From Vanessa cardui (Eukaryota > Arthropoda > Insecta > Lepidoptera > Nymphalidae): 64,000 nucleotides of DNA. The position numbers and the translations under genes were made by a program. The notes under the pieces were generated by a model that saw only the letters and a list, made by a program, of their open reading frames with translations, had not been told where the DNA came from and made no database searches. Shown here in pieces: positions 24,495 to 37,790 of this stretch (its first letter is position 1; each line of letters begins with the position of its first letter). Location of the stretch: assembly GCF_905220365.1 (NCBI RefSeq), contig NC_061130.1, positions 6,083,501 through 6,147,500 of the forward strand, in the 5' to 3' direction.

Positions 24495-25932
24495 GTGGGA
24501 CCAAAAATACTTGTGATGATATTTGTACGAATTATTCAATGAACTACCAAGAAAATATCTAAGTTTTTTGATTTTTAGCATATTACATTAATTGCCAGTA
24601 ACTAGATATTTATTTAGTTTTGCTATTCAACATTAATTTGAGTGTTAAGCATGAATTTTTTTTTTTTAGAAAAAAATTAACATAAAGATATATATCAGTA
24701 AGATCAGTGCTCAATGTTTAATCTGAGATATTGTCTTGCGACTATAAACTTGGCTTAATTACGGCAATAAAAATTGTACTACATAATCCTTTTATACGAA
24801 TGCACAACTGAAGGTCGCTTGATATTTTTATTAAAACAAAGAGAAAGTAAAAAATATTTCGTAATAAAATACACTTTACATTACATTACATTAGTTAAAA
24901 AAAAACGACATCAATATAATGGTGTTTCGACACTATGAAATTAACACAGAACCGAAAATATTTCACACGATTCTAAAATGCATATAAACACAAACTGTTA
25001 TATCTTATAATGAATATAAAATAGAAGACGTAATATGTACCCATAACACTACGGACCGATGATATTCTTTACAAATTGTTTCATAATACCTGCGTCTATG
25101 TTGATAAAGAATGCACCAAAAACCGGTTAAAAATTTAGTAGTTGTATAAGCATTTATAAACGACTACGGAATGCATTGTAAAAGGGCGGAACTAATGTCT
25201 TAGGTCGACCCGACAACGGCTTACCAAACTACCTAAATTCGAAACAGCACGACTGCCAGGCATAATAATCTTGTCTTATTTATTATATAGCAACAGCAAT
25301 GGATGACGTAACACGTTATATTTACAGTTCATTAGAAATGAAGACTCTCGAAGTAAGCAAATTGTATTTTAGGAAAGGGCAAAAACAATTCATTCGATAA
25401 TGACAAGCGATTTAACTACAAATTAATTAAAACTTGGTATTGAACTAAACTTAGCTATGCTTCAGATAAAAAAGAAAATCTCTCTGATGTAGACGAATTT
25501 GCACGATCCTATTATGAAATTTATTTATCAGCCCTGCCAATCTGTTTATATTTATTTGTCTGTTGATTATTTATCACAAAACAAAATTTAGAACAGATGA
25601 ATCTGAAAGGAATTTAAAATCCCGACAAAAAAGACATAGATTAGACTAGTGTTGATATTTTATTACGACAAAATAAATCAATAAATCTAGATGTAAGAAT
25701 CTGCCTGGATTTAGGCTCGCCTTCCAATACGGAACTGATTAAACGATTGTGAATACTAACATGTTTTAAGATGATTATTTAATACAGGAACTATGCGAAT
25801 TTGTTGCTGTTTCTTCTCGCTGAAGGTTTCGATTCCGGAACGCTAGTAGAGTTAAAATATTGGCGATTCCATAAAGTGTTATTGTAAAGTTGATATTGAC
25901 AAGTGATTTATTAAAAAAGCTTTTAAATTTTC
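24495..25932. other. Non-coding stretch
   Basis: AT-rich. No exon, RNA gene or named repeat seen. Confidence 0.4.
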
Positions 25933-26221
25933 AAAAACAACAGCCTGTAAATTCCCACTGCTGGGCTAAAGGCCTCCTCTTCCTTTGAGGAGAAGGTTTG
26001 GAACATATTCCACCACGTTGTTCCGACGCGGTTTGGTGGAATACACGTGTGGCACAATTTCTATGAAATTTGTCACATGCAGGTTTCCTCGCGATGTTTT
26101 TCTTTCACCGCTGAGCACGAGATGAATTATAAAGACAAATAAAGCACATGAATCAGCGGTGCTTGTCTGGGTTTGAACCCGCAATCATCGGTATAAGATG
26201 CCATCTGGGCCATCTCGATTG
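25933..26221 (-). mobile_element. SINE with deleted tRNA head
   Basis: Copy of the (GTT)n SINE family whose tRNA-like head has lost about 17 bases between the A and B boxes (the phrase with cgcgttctaaccact is missing). It is flanked by an 8-bp duplication aaattttc at about 25925 and 26222. The tail is only about one unit long. Confidence 0.88.
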
Positions 26222-26860
26222 AAATTTTCGTTTAGCAGTAAATAATAGATGATTCAGTGTTTTTCGAAGATGAATCATCAAAGAGGAGATTTATGATGAT
26301 CGATTACATGTATATCATAAAATAAGCCCCTATTTCAAATTACCTCGCCTCTATCATATAAAAGTTAACTTATCTTATCTTATCGAGAGACGTTTATTCA
26401 CACCTGCAATATGCACGTGCGAGACAGTTCTGCAGCGATAGCATGGCCAATAAAATAAGAATGATTTAAATAGTTATTAGTGTCAACTAAATAATGAACA
26501 TTTATTTCTATGTAGAATTAGCTGATGGGAGACTATCCGTTTTATAATTAAGAAACCGACCAAAAATGTCGATATTCCATTCACATATATTTCAACACAT
26601 TTTTATATTATCACCTACGTTATGTGAGAAATTCCTATGAAAAATTACATTCACTGCTTTAGATTTTCAGTCAGTCTGTCATTTTATATTTGATTGAGTA
26701 CACGAAACACTAATATTATATATTTGGTTCTCCTTCATTGGCGTTGAAGCTTATAAGGGTCACATGGACATCGTGGGTTCACATTCCGGGGATAAATTTT
26801 ATTCAGATTTTTTCTGCCTAAAGATTTGCTATATTACGCGAAATTGGAATTTAGTACCTC

Positions 26861-26924
26861 GTTCGTGCATTCCAATTTATTCAGAGCAGTATCTCATACC
26901 CTGAATAAATTGGAACGCACGTTC
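26861..26924. repeat. Inverted repeat with 25-base arms
   Basis: The left arm begins gttcgtgcattccaatttat and the right arm ends attggaacgcacgttc. There are three or four mismatches over 25 bases and a loop of about 15 bases. Confidence 0.7.
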
Positions 26925-27029
26925 ATTATTAGTGAGCCTGAAAACTCACCTATCGATTTGACTTGCCGTCTTATTAGTTAATGAATGTGAGAGAACAGAA
27001 AATTTCTCTGTGTTTTCGAGCGTAATTAC

Positions 27030-27122
27030 TCAATAATATTTCCTGCACAGGCTGCGTAGTTGGCTAGTTTCTATTGAGAGTAGTGGCCGTCGCTGAAGTC
27101 GGTCAGGACAACATCAAAAAAA
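27030..27122 (+). repeat. 3' fragment of another SINE family
   Basis: Reads tgcacaggctgcgtagttgg then gtggccgtcgctgaagtcgg and tcaggacaaca. This is the usual end of the SINE family whose 5' part is at 46050-46385 (from memory). Confidence 0.5.
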
Positions 27123-30100
27123 AATCCCGCATTGTCTTCACACAAAGACAAATTGGTAAATTTGTAGAATTAATTACCTTAAGCCATAAACAAAATTGTA
27201 AATCATAAACAAAATGAACTTTGATAATTTTGAAATTGGCGTAAAATCAGAAATTACTGAATATGTCAGTGGATTCTTACCATTGCAATCATATTTTAAA
27301 AAAAATGATATAAAATTACACTGATCTTTGAAATAGTATACAAGTATAAAACATACTTGTATACTATACAACCATATAACAAACAGGGAAAGTATTGTAT
27401 ATTTAGTTGATTAATAACGTATTTTTATATCCCACTTCATGTGTACTGAACGTTCGCATTAATATAAGTTGATTTTATGCGGACATCTTGTATAATTTTG
27501 ATGCTCATTGAGGCACAAAGGCGTCCGAAACTACATTACTTACATGAAAAGTATTTGATAAAGACGTACTACGTATTACGAACTGCTTCTAATTATATTA
27601 GCAGTCATAAATTAGCATAATCCTAATTGTATTAAAGTGTCTACACTATGATGATGAATATGTATACACTTAAGTAGATTTTTGTTGAGATAGTTCAGTG
27701 GTCAGAATACGCGAATATTTAAAGAAGGTTGAGGATTCAAACCACTACTGAATTTTACAAGTGCTTTGTTTGGTGAATACCGCATAAAGCCTTTATGTGT
27801 TTAATCAAATTCTGAAAAATGTGTATTTGTTTGTAAAAACCGGTATCGGTGAGGTGGGGCTCGAAAGCATTTCCTTAAAATAAGATGGCATTTACGGTCA
27901 TCTGTTTAACGTTCATATCAGTTTCAGACTTTACAGTATGCATACACATTGTATATTTTTAAGGTAACAATTACGTCATCGTAATTGAAAAGAAAATGAT
28001 ATGCACTAACGCTTCAAGGTAAGCTCCGCTAAAATAATGGACGATAGACCGATTAATTTACAAGATGTTTGGAGATCTCTAATCATTTGTAGGATGAGTA
28101 ATCAAGAAAATTTATCACAAGTTCTTGTGAAAAGGAAAAAAAGGCTTAAAATCGATATATGTATCGTGTTCGAAACTTCAATACTTACCATAATTAATTG
28201 AAGAAAAATCTCAATCGAAAAGTAGACAATATTTTTAAATAGAACCTTGTTACAAATGATTTCGCTAATATTAAAAATAAACAAGTCTTCTCATATTTAT
28301 AACATTTAGCTTATAAATATAGCATGTACATATTTATGTACGGCAAACAAAGTCTGGAGAGCTATTAAATCATGGGTTTTTGCATTACGTAATGTCTCCT
28401 CTCAATTAGTCTGATATAGTTAGACATTGATAGAATTTATAGTATGTACCTAGTTACTGACTCGAAATACTCGAATGATATCATTGTATTGTCACACGCC
28501 CAAGGCCGTCACAAGGTTTAATGAAATATATTTTTCTTATGCACAGTAAGGAAAAATTTTCACACAAATTATATTTGTCTAGCGATGTTCATAATCTACG
28601 TACGTACCTTTATTTCATAATCAAGTACTTCAATAAAAGTAAGTTTATTTATATATGTAAAGTAAAGACTTACGTTAAAATCTCTTTCGTAATAACAAGC
28701 GTAGGTGCCAATATAACATGAATTGTAATAATAATAAGTATGTTCATTAACCCGTAATACTATGCTCCATTGCCTAAAAGAAATCGCTATTAGAGCGATA
28801 ATTGTTGTAAAATGTATCGGTTTACACTAAAAAATATTGTATGTTGTTGTTTTTATTTACTCTAATGATATCAGAAGCAAAACATCGCAAGTTATATTGA
28901 AATATTAAGATTTAAGACTTTATTATTCATTATACAGGTTCACATTTTCTTAAAGAATTATGTTTAAATTTTCATATTATTTAATGTATTTCCCGTTTAT
29001 TCTAATAGTTTATACATACCAAGTAGATTTTCAGACACGTGAACTATTCATGAGCGGCGTTGTATTGAAACTAGTGTCATCCAACCTTGACACACACAAG
29101 ACTGTTTACGCACGTGACAAAACAAACTGTTGAAATTGGAAAGTTTTTTAAACTTGGTATAAAATGTAGGTACAGGGTATGTACCTTAATGCGATTTTCA
29201 ATTTTACCGTGTCACGAAATTCAAGGAAAACTACGGACCGAATTAGTCATTCTCGCGATGTAGTTAGCTGACTGATAATGTAATGGGGCGAACAATACCG
29301 GCGCGCGCGACATGCTATAGTGAACTAGTGAGGTGGTTTGGTAGCTTTGGATAGCACTGATGGGATGGGGACGGGGCCATTCAAACATTGCATACCTACC
29401 TATCATAGTTAACACGTCTTAAAAAGGACTACACAAGGCGCTACAGTCCCGAGATACGATCTTACGTCATTATTTCTTTTTGCTTCTTATAAATATATAT
29501 GACAAAAGCCTCAATTTTATTTATTTCTATTATTAAATCAGTATTATTATATTGCGCTTGTATGTGTTCAATTGTACAATATTTCTTTTTTAGTTATCAT
29601 GTAAAGTTATGTATATATATTAATGATTCTATATAAGGAAATAATAGTAATTATTTTCTTCAATTGTAGCTCGTGTACAATAACATCCTAGAAATCCCGA
29701 ACGGTGTATATCTTAATAAAATATAGCGGGTTCGAATCTGACTTACAGAGTTGAATCTATTAACTCAAGTAGTGAGAAAAATATCAAATCTTGGCTTTAA
29801 TAAAGGATTCCTTTGGACATTTGGAGGCTATTACATTACTTCATACAAAAATATAATAAAAAAAAGATATTGTTACGAGGGTAACCTTAGCCTTTAATAC
29901 GGTGTTATGACATTTGATTCAATATTACAATTTATATCACATTATTATTGCATATTATTATTATAGCAGGAGCTATTGAATTTACTTTATTATATACAAT
30001 TATTATTGTAATTAATTGATCAATAATTTGTAAAACTGTAATTAATATTATTTTATATGGCATAGCATTTAATACTGGCATGTAACACTATTTCTTATTT

Positions 30101-30660
30101 TAAATATGATAGAGCTGTCATTATAAAACAATTAGACGATAGCGGGGCATTCTAACAAAAGATAGAGACATTGAAGCATAATTGTAAAACGATAATATTA
30201 TTTTGGCCATCCCGAACTACTGAAATTACAATATTCTGTAAAATGAATGCCGGGATATATCTTCAGAACGTTGTGCAGAGACAAGCACCGATGCGTCACC
30301 GGGCGGCAGCGAGGCGCGGCGATAACGGCCTACGCGCGTATATTATAAGGGCTCTGCTTCCAGGGCTACAATAATTTATAAATGAATATAAAGAAAATGT
30401 TACTATTTCTTTTTCTTCTGTAATGCATATTAAAATCTATTAATTATCCTTAAATAATTCAGTTATATATATACTGTTATACGTGCCAGAATTCCATACA
30501 TAAAAAAATAATTTTCCGTCTTAAGTATAAAAGCTATTCTAGTTCTTGAAGATTTTTTTTTCAGCAGGTTAAAATATTAAAATCGACGTTCGTAAATATG
30601 TTTATATTAATATCATGTGTTATGTATAAGGACTTCAATTATGATGTGTGTATTTTTATA
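27123..30660. other. Mostly non-coding stretch
   Basis: No supported gene. It holds an old SINE at 27683-27880 and a GC-rich patch at about 30240-30375. Confidence 0.45.
27683..27880 (+). repeat. Decayed tRNA-derived SINE
   Basis: The tRNA-like head survives (gagatagttcagtggtcaga, then gattcaaacc) but the body is largely unrecognisable. It is an older copy of the (GTT)n family or a sister family. Confidence 0.5.
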
Positions 30661-30670
30661 AGATTAACAA

Positions 30671-30982
30671 TGTGCAACAACAATAACAGTATGTAAATTT
30701 CCCACTGCTAGGCTAAAAAGCCTCCTCTCCCTTTGACGAGAAGGTTTGGAACATATTTCACCACGCTGTTCCAATGCGGGTTGGTGGAATATACATGTAG
30801 AATAATTTCGATGAAATTGGTCACATGCAGGTTTCTTCGCGATGTTTTTCTTCACCGCCGAGCACTAGATGAATTATAAACACAAATTAAGCCCATGAAT
30901 ATTCAGTGGTGCTTGCCTGGGTTTGAACCCGCAAACATCGGTTAAGATGCACGCGCTCTAACCAATGGGCTATCTTGGCTCC
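30671..30982 (-). mobile_element. tRNA-derived SINE, diverged copy
   Basis: Full-length copy, more diverged than 24178-24483. It has the head with caaacatcggttaagatgca, the body, and a broken GTT tail. The candidate target duplication is agattaaca at 30661 against agataaca at 30983. Confidence 0.9.
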
Positions 30983-31612
30983 AGATAACAGGGTATAAAA
31001 ATATAACAACATACAGGGTCAACAATATACAGGGTCTAAAAATATATATTCAAATCAAATTAGCAATAGACTATAAAATTAATAGATACATATGTTACAT
31101 ACTTAAATAGCAAATATGCCAGCAAATTTGTACGAATTTGAAGGTTCTTTTTGGTTTTACGTTTTTAGCCATTATTCGTACACAGAAAAAAGAGCGATGG
31201 AAAAACATAAACGGCTCTAAAACCCTCACAGCCCTAAGACCTCGAAACTTCATATTATAATAACTATGTTTTAATAACGCTCGCGACCCTGTTTCTCTCT
31301 ATAGGTATCGTTTTCGATATCTCGTAATCTTTGATTAGTAATAACAATATTTACAGTAATTCTGATGTGTCATCCGTATCTAAAGTATTAAGAATACGCA
31401 GCGTTGTCATTCACCACTTGTATGACACTTTTCATTTATGAAACTGTTGATATAGTCTAGCTAGCGTCCAGCTTTAAACATAGGTCTAGCGGATTGAAGT
31501 TTTTCTTCAAGAATTCCTATGGAACTTTTAATATTAACATCCGAAAGGGTTTAAATAAATAGGAAGACTCAAAGTTTATATGGATTTTCGTCATATCTGA
31601 TTTTATAAATAT

Positions 31613-31700
31613 GAAAATCAGAATAGGCTTTTTCATAAATACATAGGGTACCTGAAAATCAGTCCCCTATGTATTTATGAAAAAGCCTATTCTGATTTTC
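31613..31700. repeat. Perfect 36-bp inverted repeat
   Basis: The arms at 31613-31648 and 31665-31700 are exact reverse complements over 36 bases, with a 16-base loop. The left arm begins gaaaatcagaataggc. The short motif gaaaatcag also recurs in the loop and upstream. No transposon termini were recognised. Confidence 0.92.
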
Positions 31701-32342
31701 GTTAGTTTTTGGAACCCAGCTTGGAAGCTGAATGGTACACCTATTACCGATTACTATCATTGCTTATCAAATTTCTTTTCTTTTTTTTAATATCTTCATT
31801 CCTATTTTACTTTATTTATTTTTTTGGAGATTAGGTTCCTACTTAGATATTACACATTATACTCTGTACATTATACGAATTATTATTAATTTTGGTATTT
31901 TTATTTTTTATTCTTTTCTTTACTTTTATAATTGTGCCGTGCATTAAACAAACATTTCTTTCTTTCTAGCTTTTTATTATTTTTTTGTATTATATATATG
32001 GGTACTTATTGTTTAGGTCGTTTTAATTTCTGCATCCAAATAAATTAATCAAAATTATTAGTGTCAATATTTTTATATTCTATTTCCATGTTTTATAGCT
32101 AGTTAGCAGCTCAATGTTTACTTTTCATTTTGATACCATGAAGTACCTAATAGTTTGATTTTACATATGTTGTTTTATTCTCGATATATTTATTTAATTT
32201 TCAGTGTTCACTGGAAATGTATCAATTCAGTTAACGCAACACTGCTTTTCGGTGGCTTGCCTGTTTATTTGCTACAATTTGTTCATAGTTCATCAATAAG
32301 ATGACGTTGTTGTGAATTTGGCCGAAATTAGAGATTGAAACA
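31701..32342. other. Non-coding stretch
   Basis: T-rich. The Phe/Tyr/Ile-rich frame at 31732-31947 is a composition artefact. Nothing else seen. Confidence 0.45.
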
Positions 32343-32556
32343 AAGAGACAACATCACATACATTACTCTGATCTCAATGTAAGCACTTGTGTTATGGAAA
32401 TCAGAAGTAACGACGGTACCACAAACACCCAGACCCAAGACAACATAGAAAACTAATGGTAATCTACATCGACTTGGCTGGGAATCGAACCTGGGACCTC
32501 AGAGTGACGTACCAATGAAAACCGGTGTACACACCACTCGACCATGGAGGTCGTCA
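32343..32556 (-). mobile_element. tRNA-derived SINE, second family
   Basis: On the minus strand it reads ctccatggtcgagtggtgtg (A box region), aggttcgattcccagcc (B box), then ttgtcttgggtctgggtgtt and ends near gtatgtgatgttgtctc. This family is common in butterflies and is distinct from the (GTT)n SINEs. Confidence 0.8.
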
Positions 32557-33727
32557 AAGAAATACCACCGAAGAGCTCTGAGCCTACATAGACAAAGGTG
32601 TGGTCGATAATACTCGCTTGCATTTTGTGTACAGTGCAATCCCGGCGTAATATAATTTGTAACATTCTACGGCCAGCAACGCCGTGGTTATATTTTCTCG
32701 ATAATTCCAGAAATTTGTTCTACATAACGTGATTACTAGTAAGTGCTACTAGTGTGTATTAGGAAGTGCTATCAAAATTTAATTTGAATACAAATATTCA
32801 TATCTGTAATTCTGATCGTTAAGAAATTTTGTCAGCCGTCGTTGGAAAAGCTTAACTCTAACATAACCCTATCATGACAACCCTAAGTGCAATAGCTATG
32901 TCACGATGGCACTTATAACGGATTATTTCAATTAAATCAGTGTTCGAAAAAACATGTGTTACGTACTTAATTAATTATCATAAAATTCGAAGGCACATCT
33001 TCAACGATTGTTACTAAGAATAAAATATTTTTTTTATTTAGTAATGTTCACACGTAATGCCGATTTACCAATTAGACTAAATATACGTTATATTTAAACA
33101 TCAGCTCGCTGTCTTCACCGCGCGCTCATTTTTATGTATCCTCATTTCCCGCGCTTTTGTGATGTGTGGTCACTCGAGATGACAGATGCATAAATACACA
33201 GATAATGTATATTTATACGAAATATAAATGTAATATTCATTAATACATTATTATAGATCCGTGTACACTACCCAGTGCAGTGTCATATTAATATACATAA
33301 AATTTTAAGTAATAGCCTACTAAATTACTTACCTACTTACTAGTATTAAATAGTTCGACATAAATTAGTTTGTCACTTCTGTCAGGCGTCTCTTGTCGTA
33401 AGGTGACGCACGACTGTTTCATCGAGATTCAATCACGAGGATTCTAAAGAGGTTTCACTTCAAAAACAACCCGCTGAGTTAATTTAAGATGTTGGTATAT
33501 TTTTGATACTATCACAGTTTGACAGAAGTAACCTTATGAAATTTTTTAACAAAGATAATTTTGAAGTAATTTGTTTCGTTTTATAAATATAATGTCATAA
33601 TAAGCAAGTTACACATAGCGATATATAACCAGCAATTTACCAAAGTGAACGTTGCAGGTTCAAATCATATAATCAGTCGATAATAGAATAAATATATAGG
33701 TTTAGAATAAATTTGAATACTTATAAT
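32557..33727. other. Non-coding stretch
   Basis: No exon or named repeat was recognised. Confidence 0.4.
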
Positions 33728-34424
33728 GAAAGATGCAAATATTTTTATTCAAAATCCATAGCCTGGAAAATAGGCGAAAACTCTTAGCAATGAAATTTTT
33801 ATTTAATTTATTCAATAATGATATAGACTGTCCAGAACTCTTATCAAGATTTTACTTAAACGTACCACGCAATAATTCTCGTAGTCTTAGTAATTTCTTC
33901 TATACGCGACCATATAGAACGCAATTTGGTAAAAATTCTATTATTCCGAGGTTATCTTTATTATATATTAGTATTTGTAAGCAAATTAAGGATTTAGACA
34001 TCTGCTATGATACGCGCTCTCTGTTCATTAAAAAAAATTAATGAATTTATTTGTACAGCCCAGTTGTAATTAGTGTACTGTTAATGTTACTCCTAAAATA
34101 AATTATTTCAATGAAATGTTTTAATCGAGCGAAATATAAATATTAATGTTAATTTTTGTTTAGATGATTAATGCTTAAATATTTATTTTCTAATTATTAA
34201 TTAATAATATTTCTTGATTATTTAATAGTTTAATCGAATTGTTATATGTATTTGTTTTAACTTAAAATATTTTATAAAATATGTGTGTTGTAATGTTATA
34301 AGTGTATGCCGAGACTACCTGAAATTAGTAGAACATTTTCCTTGATTTAAGTTGTTATATTGTATGTATTCAATGTGTTATTGTATCTACTGTTGGTTAT
34401 CCTAAGTAAATAAATAAATAAATA
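33728..34424 (+). mobile_element. 5'-truncated LINE with (TAAA)n tail
   Basis: A LINE 3' end: the last part of the reverse transcriptase ORF, a 3' UTR of about 370 bases, and a short taaa-repeat tail at about 34408-34424. It is a different family from 115-2060. Confidence 0.65.
33733..34041 (+). pseudogene. LINE ORF2 C-terminal fragment
   Basis: About 100 residues beginning near LENRRKLLAMKFLFNLFNND, followed by IDCPELLSRF and NVPRNNSRS. This matches the usual region downstream of the reverse transcriptase in several insect LINEs, where relatives read LENRR..FLYNL....DCPELL. There are no catalytic motifs, so it is non-functional. Confidence 0.65.
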
Positions 34425-34547
34425 ATGTAGGGGAAAAATACTTTTTACATACATATTTGAGAACTTAGCACTTTGGAAAAAAAATAATTATCTAACAATT
34501 ACTGTCTTTTTTTACCACAGACAGCATTATATAAATTACTTACTTTT

Positions 34548-34591
34548 CAACCGACTTCAAAAAGGAGGAGGTTATCAATTCGTCTGTATTT

Positions 34592-34645
<54 letters not shown>

Positions 34646-34745
34646 GTTACCTCATAACTTTTCACTGGGTGGACCGATTTTGATATTTTTTTTTTTGTTT
34701 GAAAGGTAGTGCTTCCCGTGGGGTCCCATTTTTTTTTATTTTTTT
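34548..34745 (+). repeat. Dispersed repeat with long poly-T
   Basis: Starts ccgacttcaaaaaggaggag, contains a T homopolymer of about 48 bases (34592-34639), then ttgttacctcataacttttc and ggtggaccgattttgat. It is common in Lepidoptera; the class is unknown to me. The poly-Lys frame on the minus strand comes from this homopolymer. Confidence 0.65.
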
Positions 34746-34938
34746 TCCGATGATAGTATCCGTATGAAAACGACATAAGTCTTAAATTTGCATTATGTAT
34801 ATGCGCGACAAATAGGTGAATAACTGAAAATCACGTCAAACAATTTTGATAATTCTTTTTTTATTATGAAATATATACTTCAAGGATAATTTGGTGAAAG
34901 TTTGGTAAGGTTTTAAGTATAGGATCCATGGCAAAGTA

Positions 34939-34961
34939 ACGGAACGGAACGGAACGGAACA
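34939..34961. repeat. (GGAAC)n short tandem repeat
   Basis: Four units of ggaac in a row. Confidence 0.85.
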
Positions 34962-35087
34962 ATTCTGAGGAGCACGTTAGCGATACTCGGTCGAATCTTT
35001 TATTTTTATGTTATTTGGATATTTGAGTCACCTTCCGTAATGCGGTAATGTTAATGTAATTATCATAGTCGAATATTATAATCAACT

Positions 35088-35340
35088 AGCTACCCAGCCC
35101 GGCTTCGCACGGGTGCAATACTGATACTATATACTACAGAATTTGTTTATTTACGACATCACATCGCAAACTTCTAAAATTATCAGTGTGTCTTTACTAT
35201 ATTGGTCATGTATTATGTATACTAACCTTCCTCTGGAATCACACTATCTATTAAAAAAAACCGCATCAAAATCCGTTGCGTAGATTTAAAGATATAGGGA
35301 CAGAGAAACCGACTTTGTTTTATACTATGTAGTGATGGAA
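35088..35340 (+). repeat. Dispersed repeat, ctagctaccc type
   Basis: Starts ctagctacccagcccggctt then cgcacgggtgcaat and ends gttttatactatgtag. A second copy lies at 50190-50400 (same inner phrases, aaaatccgttgc and gggacag), and its start alone may recur near 56140. Confidence 0.6.
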
Positions 35341-36149
35341 CTCCTAAACGGCTCACAGTTAGGGTGCGATATGGGGCCGAATTTCTTACTATCTTTAATC
35401 AAATTTTGTGTATATGATGTAATGTAATATGATGTACGACACATATTAGCTCTTTTTCAAAGTTTTTTTGCTGAGGTCGATTACAGCTCTTTCGAGGGAT
35501 CCTTGTAGTTTATGCCGCATGACGTAATAAAGTCGCATTTTCGAAAGTCTATTTTTGCTTTATTCGCAAGTTTCCCTTAAATTGTCCTCGAAGTAGTTTA
35601 TGACTCATATAAACGGAACGCTTAATCTATCCATATTAAGAAAAATTAGTTAGTCAAATTCACAAGCTTCACTTAAAATCAAAAAATAAATAAAAATTTT
35701 AACAAAAAGAAAAACCGACTTCAAACAAAACACTACTTTAGAACAAATGAATATGCACTAAAAAGTGTTAAAAATAATTGCGTATTCAATATATATTTTT
35801 AGAGTCCTCCTAAGTAAAATGAAATGAAAAATATTAGACTACTTAAAAGTCGATTTACGGTTATATAATGTAGTTATAATTATTGCTATATTTGGAGTCG
35901 GTGTCAGCCAAGAAAACCCTATAGTATATCTATCAAAAAACAATACGAGAATACTTTAACAATTTAACAGTTAAAATTTTTATTTATAAATTACACGTAA
36001 ATAACATTATTAACGAAGATACTATTTTTTTCATACTAATTAACATGAAAGTAAAAGCTTACCTTTTATAAAGAAAAATAAATTAAATACAGGAATTATT
36101 AACCCTTATTTTGTATTATATACTTTTTAGGAATATGTTAATGTTATGT

Positions 36150-36460
36150 GAGCTGAGATGGCCCAGTGGTTAGAACGCGTGCATCTTAACCGATGATTGT
36201 GTATTCTAACCCAAGCAAGCACCACTATATATATGTGCTTAATTTGTGTTTATAATTGATCTCGTGCTCGGCGGTGAAGAAAGACCTCGTGAGGAAACCT
36301 GCACGTGTCTAATTTCATCGAAATTTTGCCACATGTGCATAACACCAACCCGCATTGGAAGAGCGTGGTGAAATATGTTCCAAACCCTCTCCTTAATGGA
36401 AGAGGAGGCCTTATCCCAGTAGTGGGAAATTTACAGGCTGTTACTTTACTTTACTATAGT
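36150..36460 (+). mobile_element. tRNA-derived SINE, TTAC-type tail
   Basis: Same family as 8142-8443 in head and body, but the B box is damaged (gtgtattctaaccca) and the tail is built from ttact/ttac units in place of GTT. The flanking ttatgt at 36144 and about 36459 may be the target duplication. Confidence 0.88.
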
Positions 36461-37599
36461 TATGTAATGCATATAAGCATAATATAAAAACTATGTAAAA
36501 TTAATAAATAATGAGTTACAAATTACAACAATTTCATTTGAAAATTCTGAAATAGCTATAACATGATGCATACGCTTTGCTTGCGATTAAGTGAGCGTAC
36601 CGCTGTAAACGCTAATTCATGAAATAGAATATAAATTCATTCAGCATTCAAATAAATATATGCAATGAATGTACGTAGTATAAGTTTTTTGTTTTTTATT
36701 TCTTATAATATATTCGGGTTTTACGGGTTGTATCTTTCAAATATATTTTTGTTTCGTCACGGTCTGACTAGGACCTCCTTGCGTCCTTCAAGAGTTTTCT
36801 TTGTCTCCTTAACACGTCACAATCGGTATTATGGTGCTCACCAATTAGAGAGTATCAGTTACCTCGTCATACTCGAATTTGACATCATATCAGGCGGTTA
36901 CATAGACAAAAAATTATTTAGTTTAATAAAATAAACCTTATCTAATTAAAAAATAGTTACTATTTAAGAATAAATTAACCTCAAATACTACAGAACATAT
37001 ATTTTTTAAGTGTAATTATTAATCGGTTATGGCGTTATATTATACAGTACAGTTAAATACTGATATTAACAACTTTTATAACGCCTCATAAAAAATAATA
37101 GCAATTCTTTAGTTATGACGATTTGCCACAATGTTAATTTACATAATATTTTATTTTGTGTTAAATATCTTATATTTAAATATTTACGATAATCATATCG
37201 TATGCTTTTTAATAAATTATTCTTTATTGCACACCACAAACAAAAAACAAAAAAAAAAAAGAAAGTAACAATAAGAAAGTAATCATAATTTGATAGTTAT
37301 TTTTTCACTGACAATTCAAAAACTGATTTTTTAAATCATTTAAACACAATGTTGTCGTACGTACAGTCAGAGTGATAACCTTCGTCAGTTTTCAAATTCA
37401 TTCCTTTATCAAGTTTTAAACTCTTAGTAACTTTTGAATCTAAACATCATTGCGACACAATAAATCATTTCGATCGGTAAAGCAGATTATCGCTTATACT
37501 GAGCACACGAAAATAGATCTTAATTTGACGAACCTTTTCTTACCCCTACTGTACAAATGGCAAAAACTAAATGGATATATTTTGTGTTCATAATACATC
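36461..37599. other. Non-coding stretch
   Basis: No supported exon. The 89-codon frame at 36665-36934 resembles nothing I know. Confidence 0.4.
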
Positions 37600-37790
37600 A
37601 ATCATACCCATCATTGCGGGTTCAAACCCTGGCACTACTGAATTTTCTTGTACTATATTTATGTTCATGATTTATCAAGTGTAAATCATGATGTTTACCT
37701 GCCTGGTTTCGGACGAAATTCATCCACAATAAATTCCAATTTATCTCCTCAAAAAGAAAGCATGCCTTATACATATAGAAGCTGTTTACA
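37600..37790 (+). repeat. Decayed SINE lacking its 5' end
   Basis: Begins at the B box (attgcgggttcaaaccctgg) and continues through diverged body phrases (tttacctgcctggtttc, atctcctcaaaaagaaagca) to aagctgttta. Confidence 0.6.

Noticed and set aside
34540..34776. Frame with a long poly-Lys tract
   Set aside because: It is the reverse strand of a T homopolymer of about 48 bases within a repeat.
36665..36934. 89-codon frame starting MNVRSISFLF
   Set aside because: Mostly AT-driven hydrophobic residues; no similarity recognised and no splice or promoter context.
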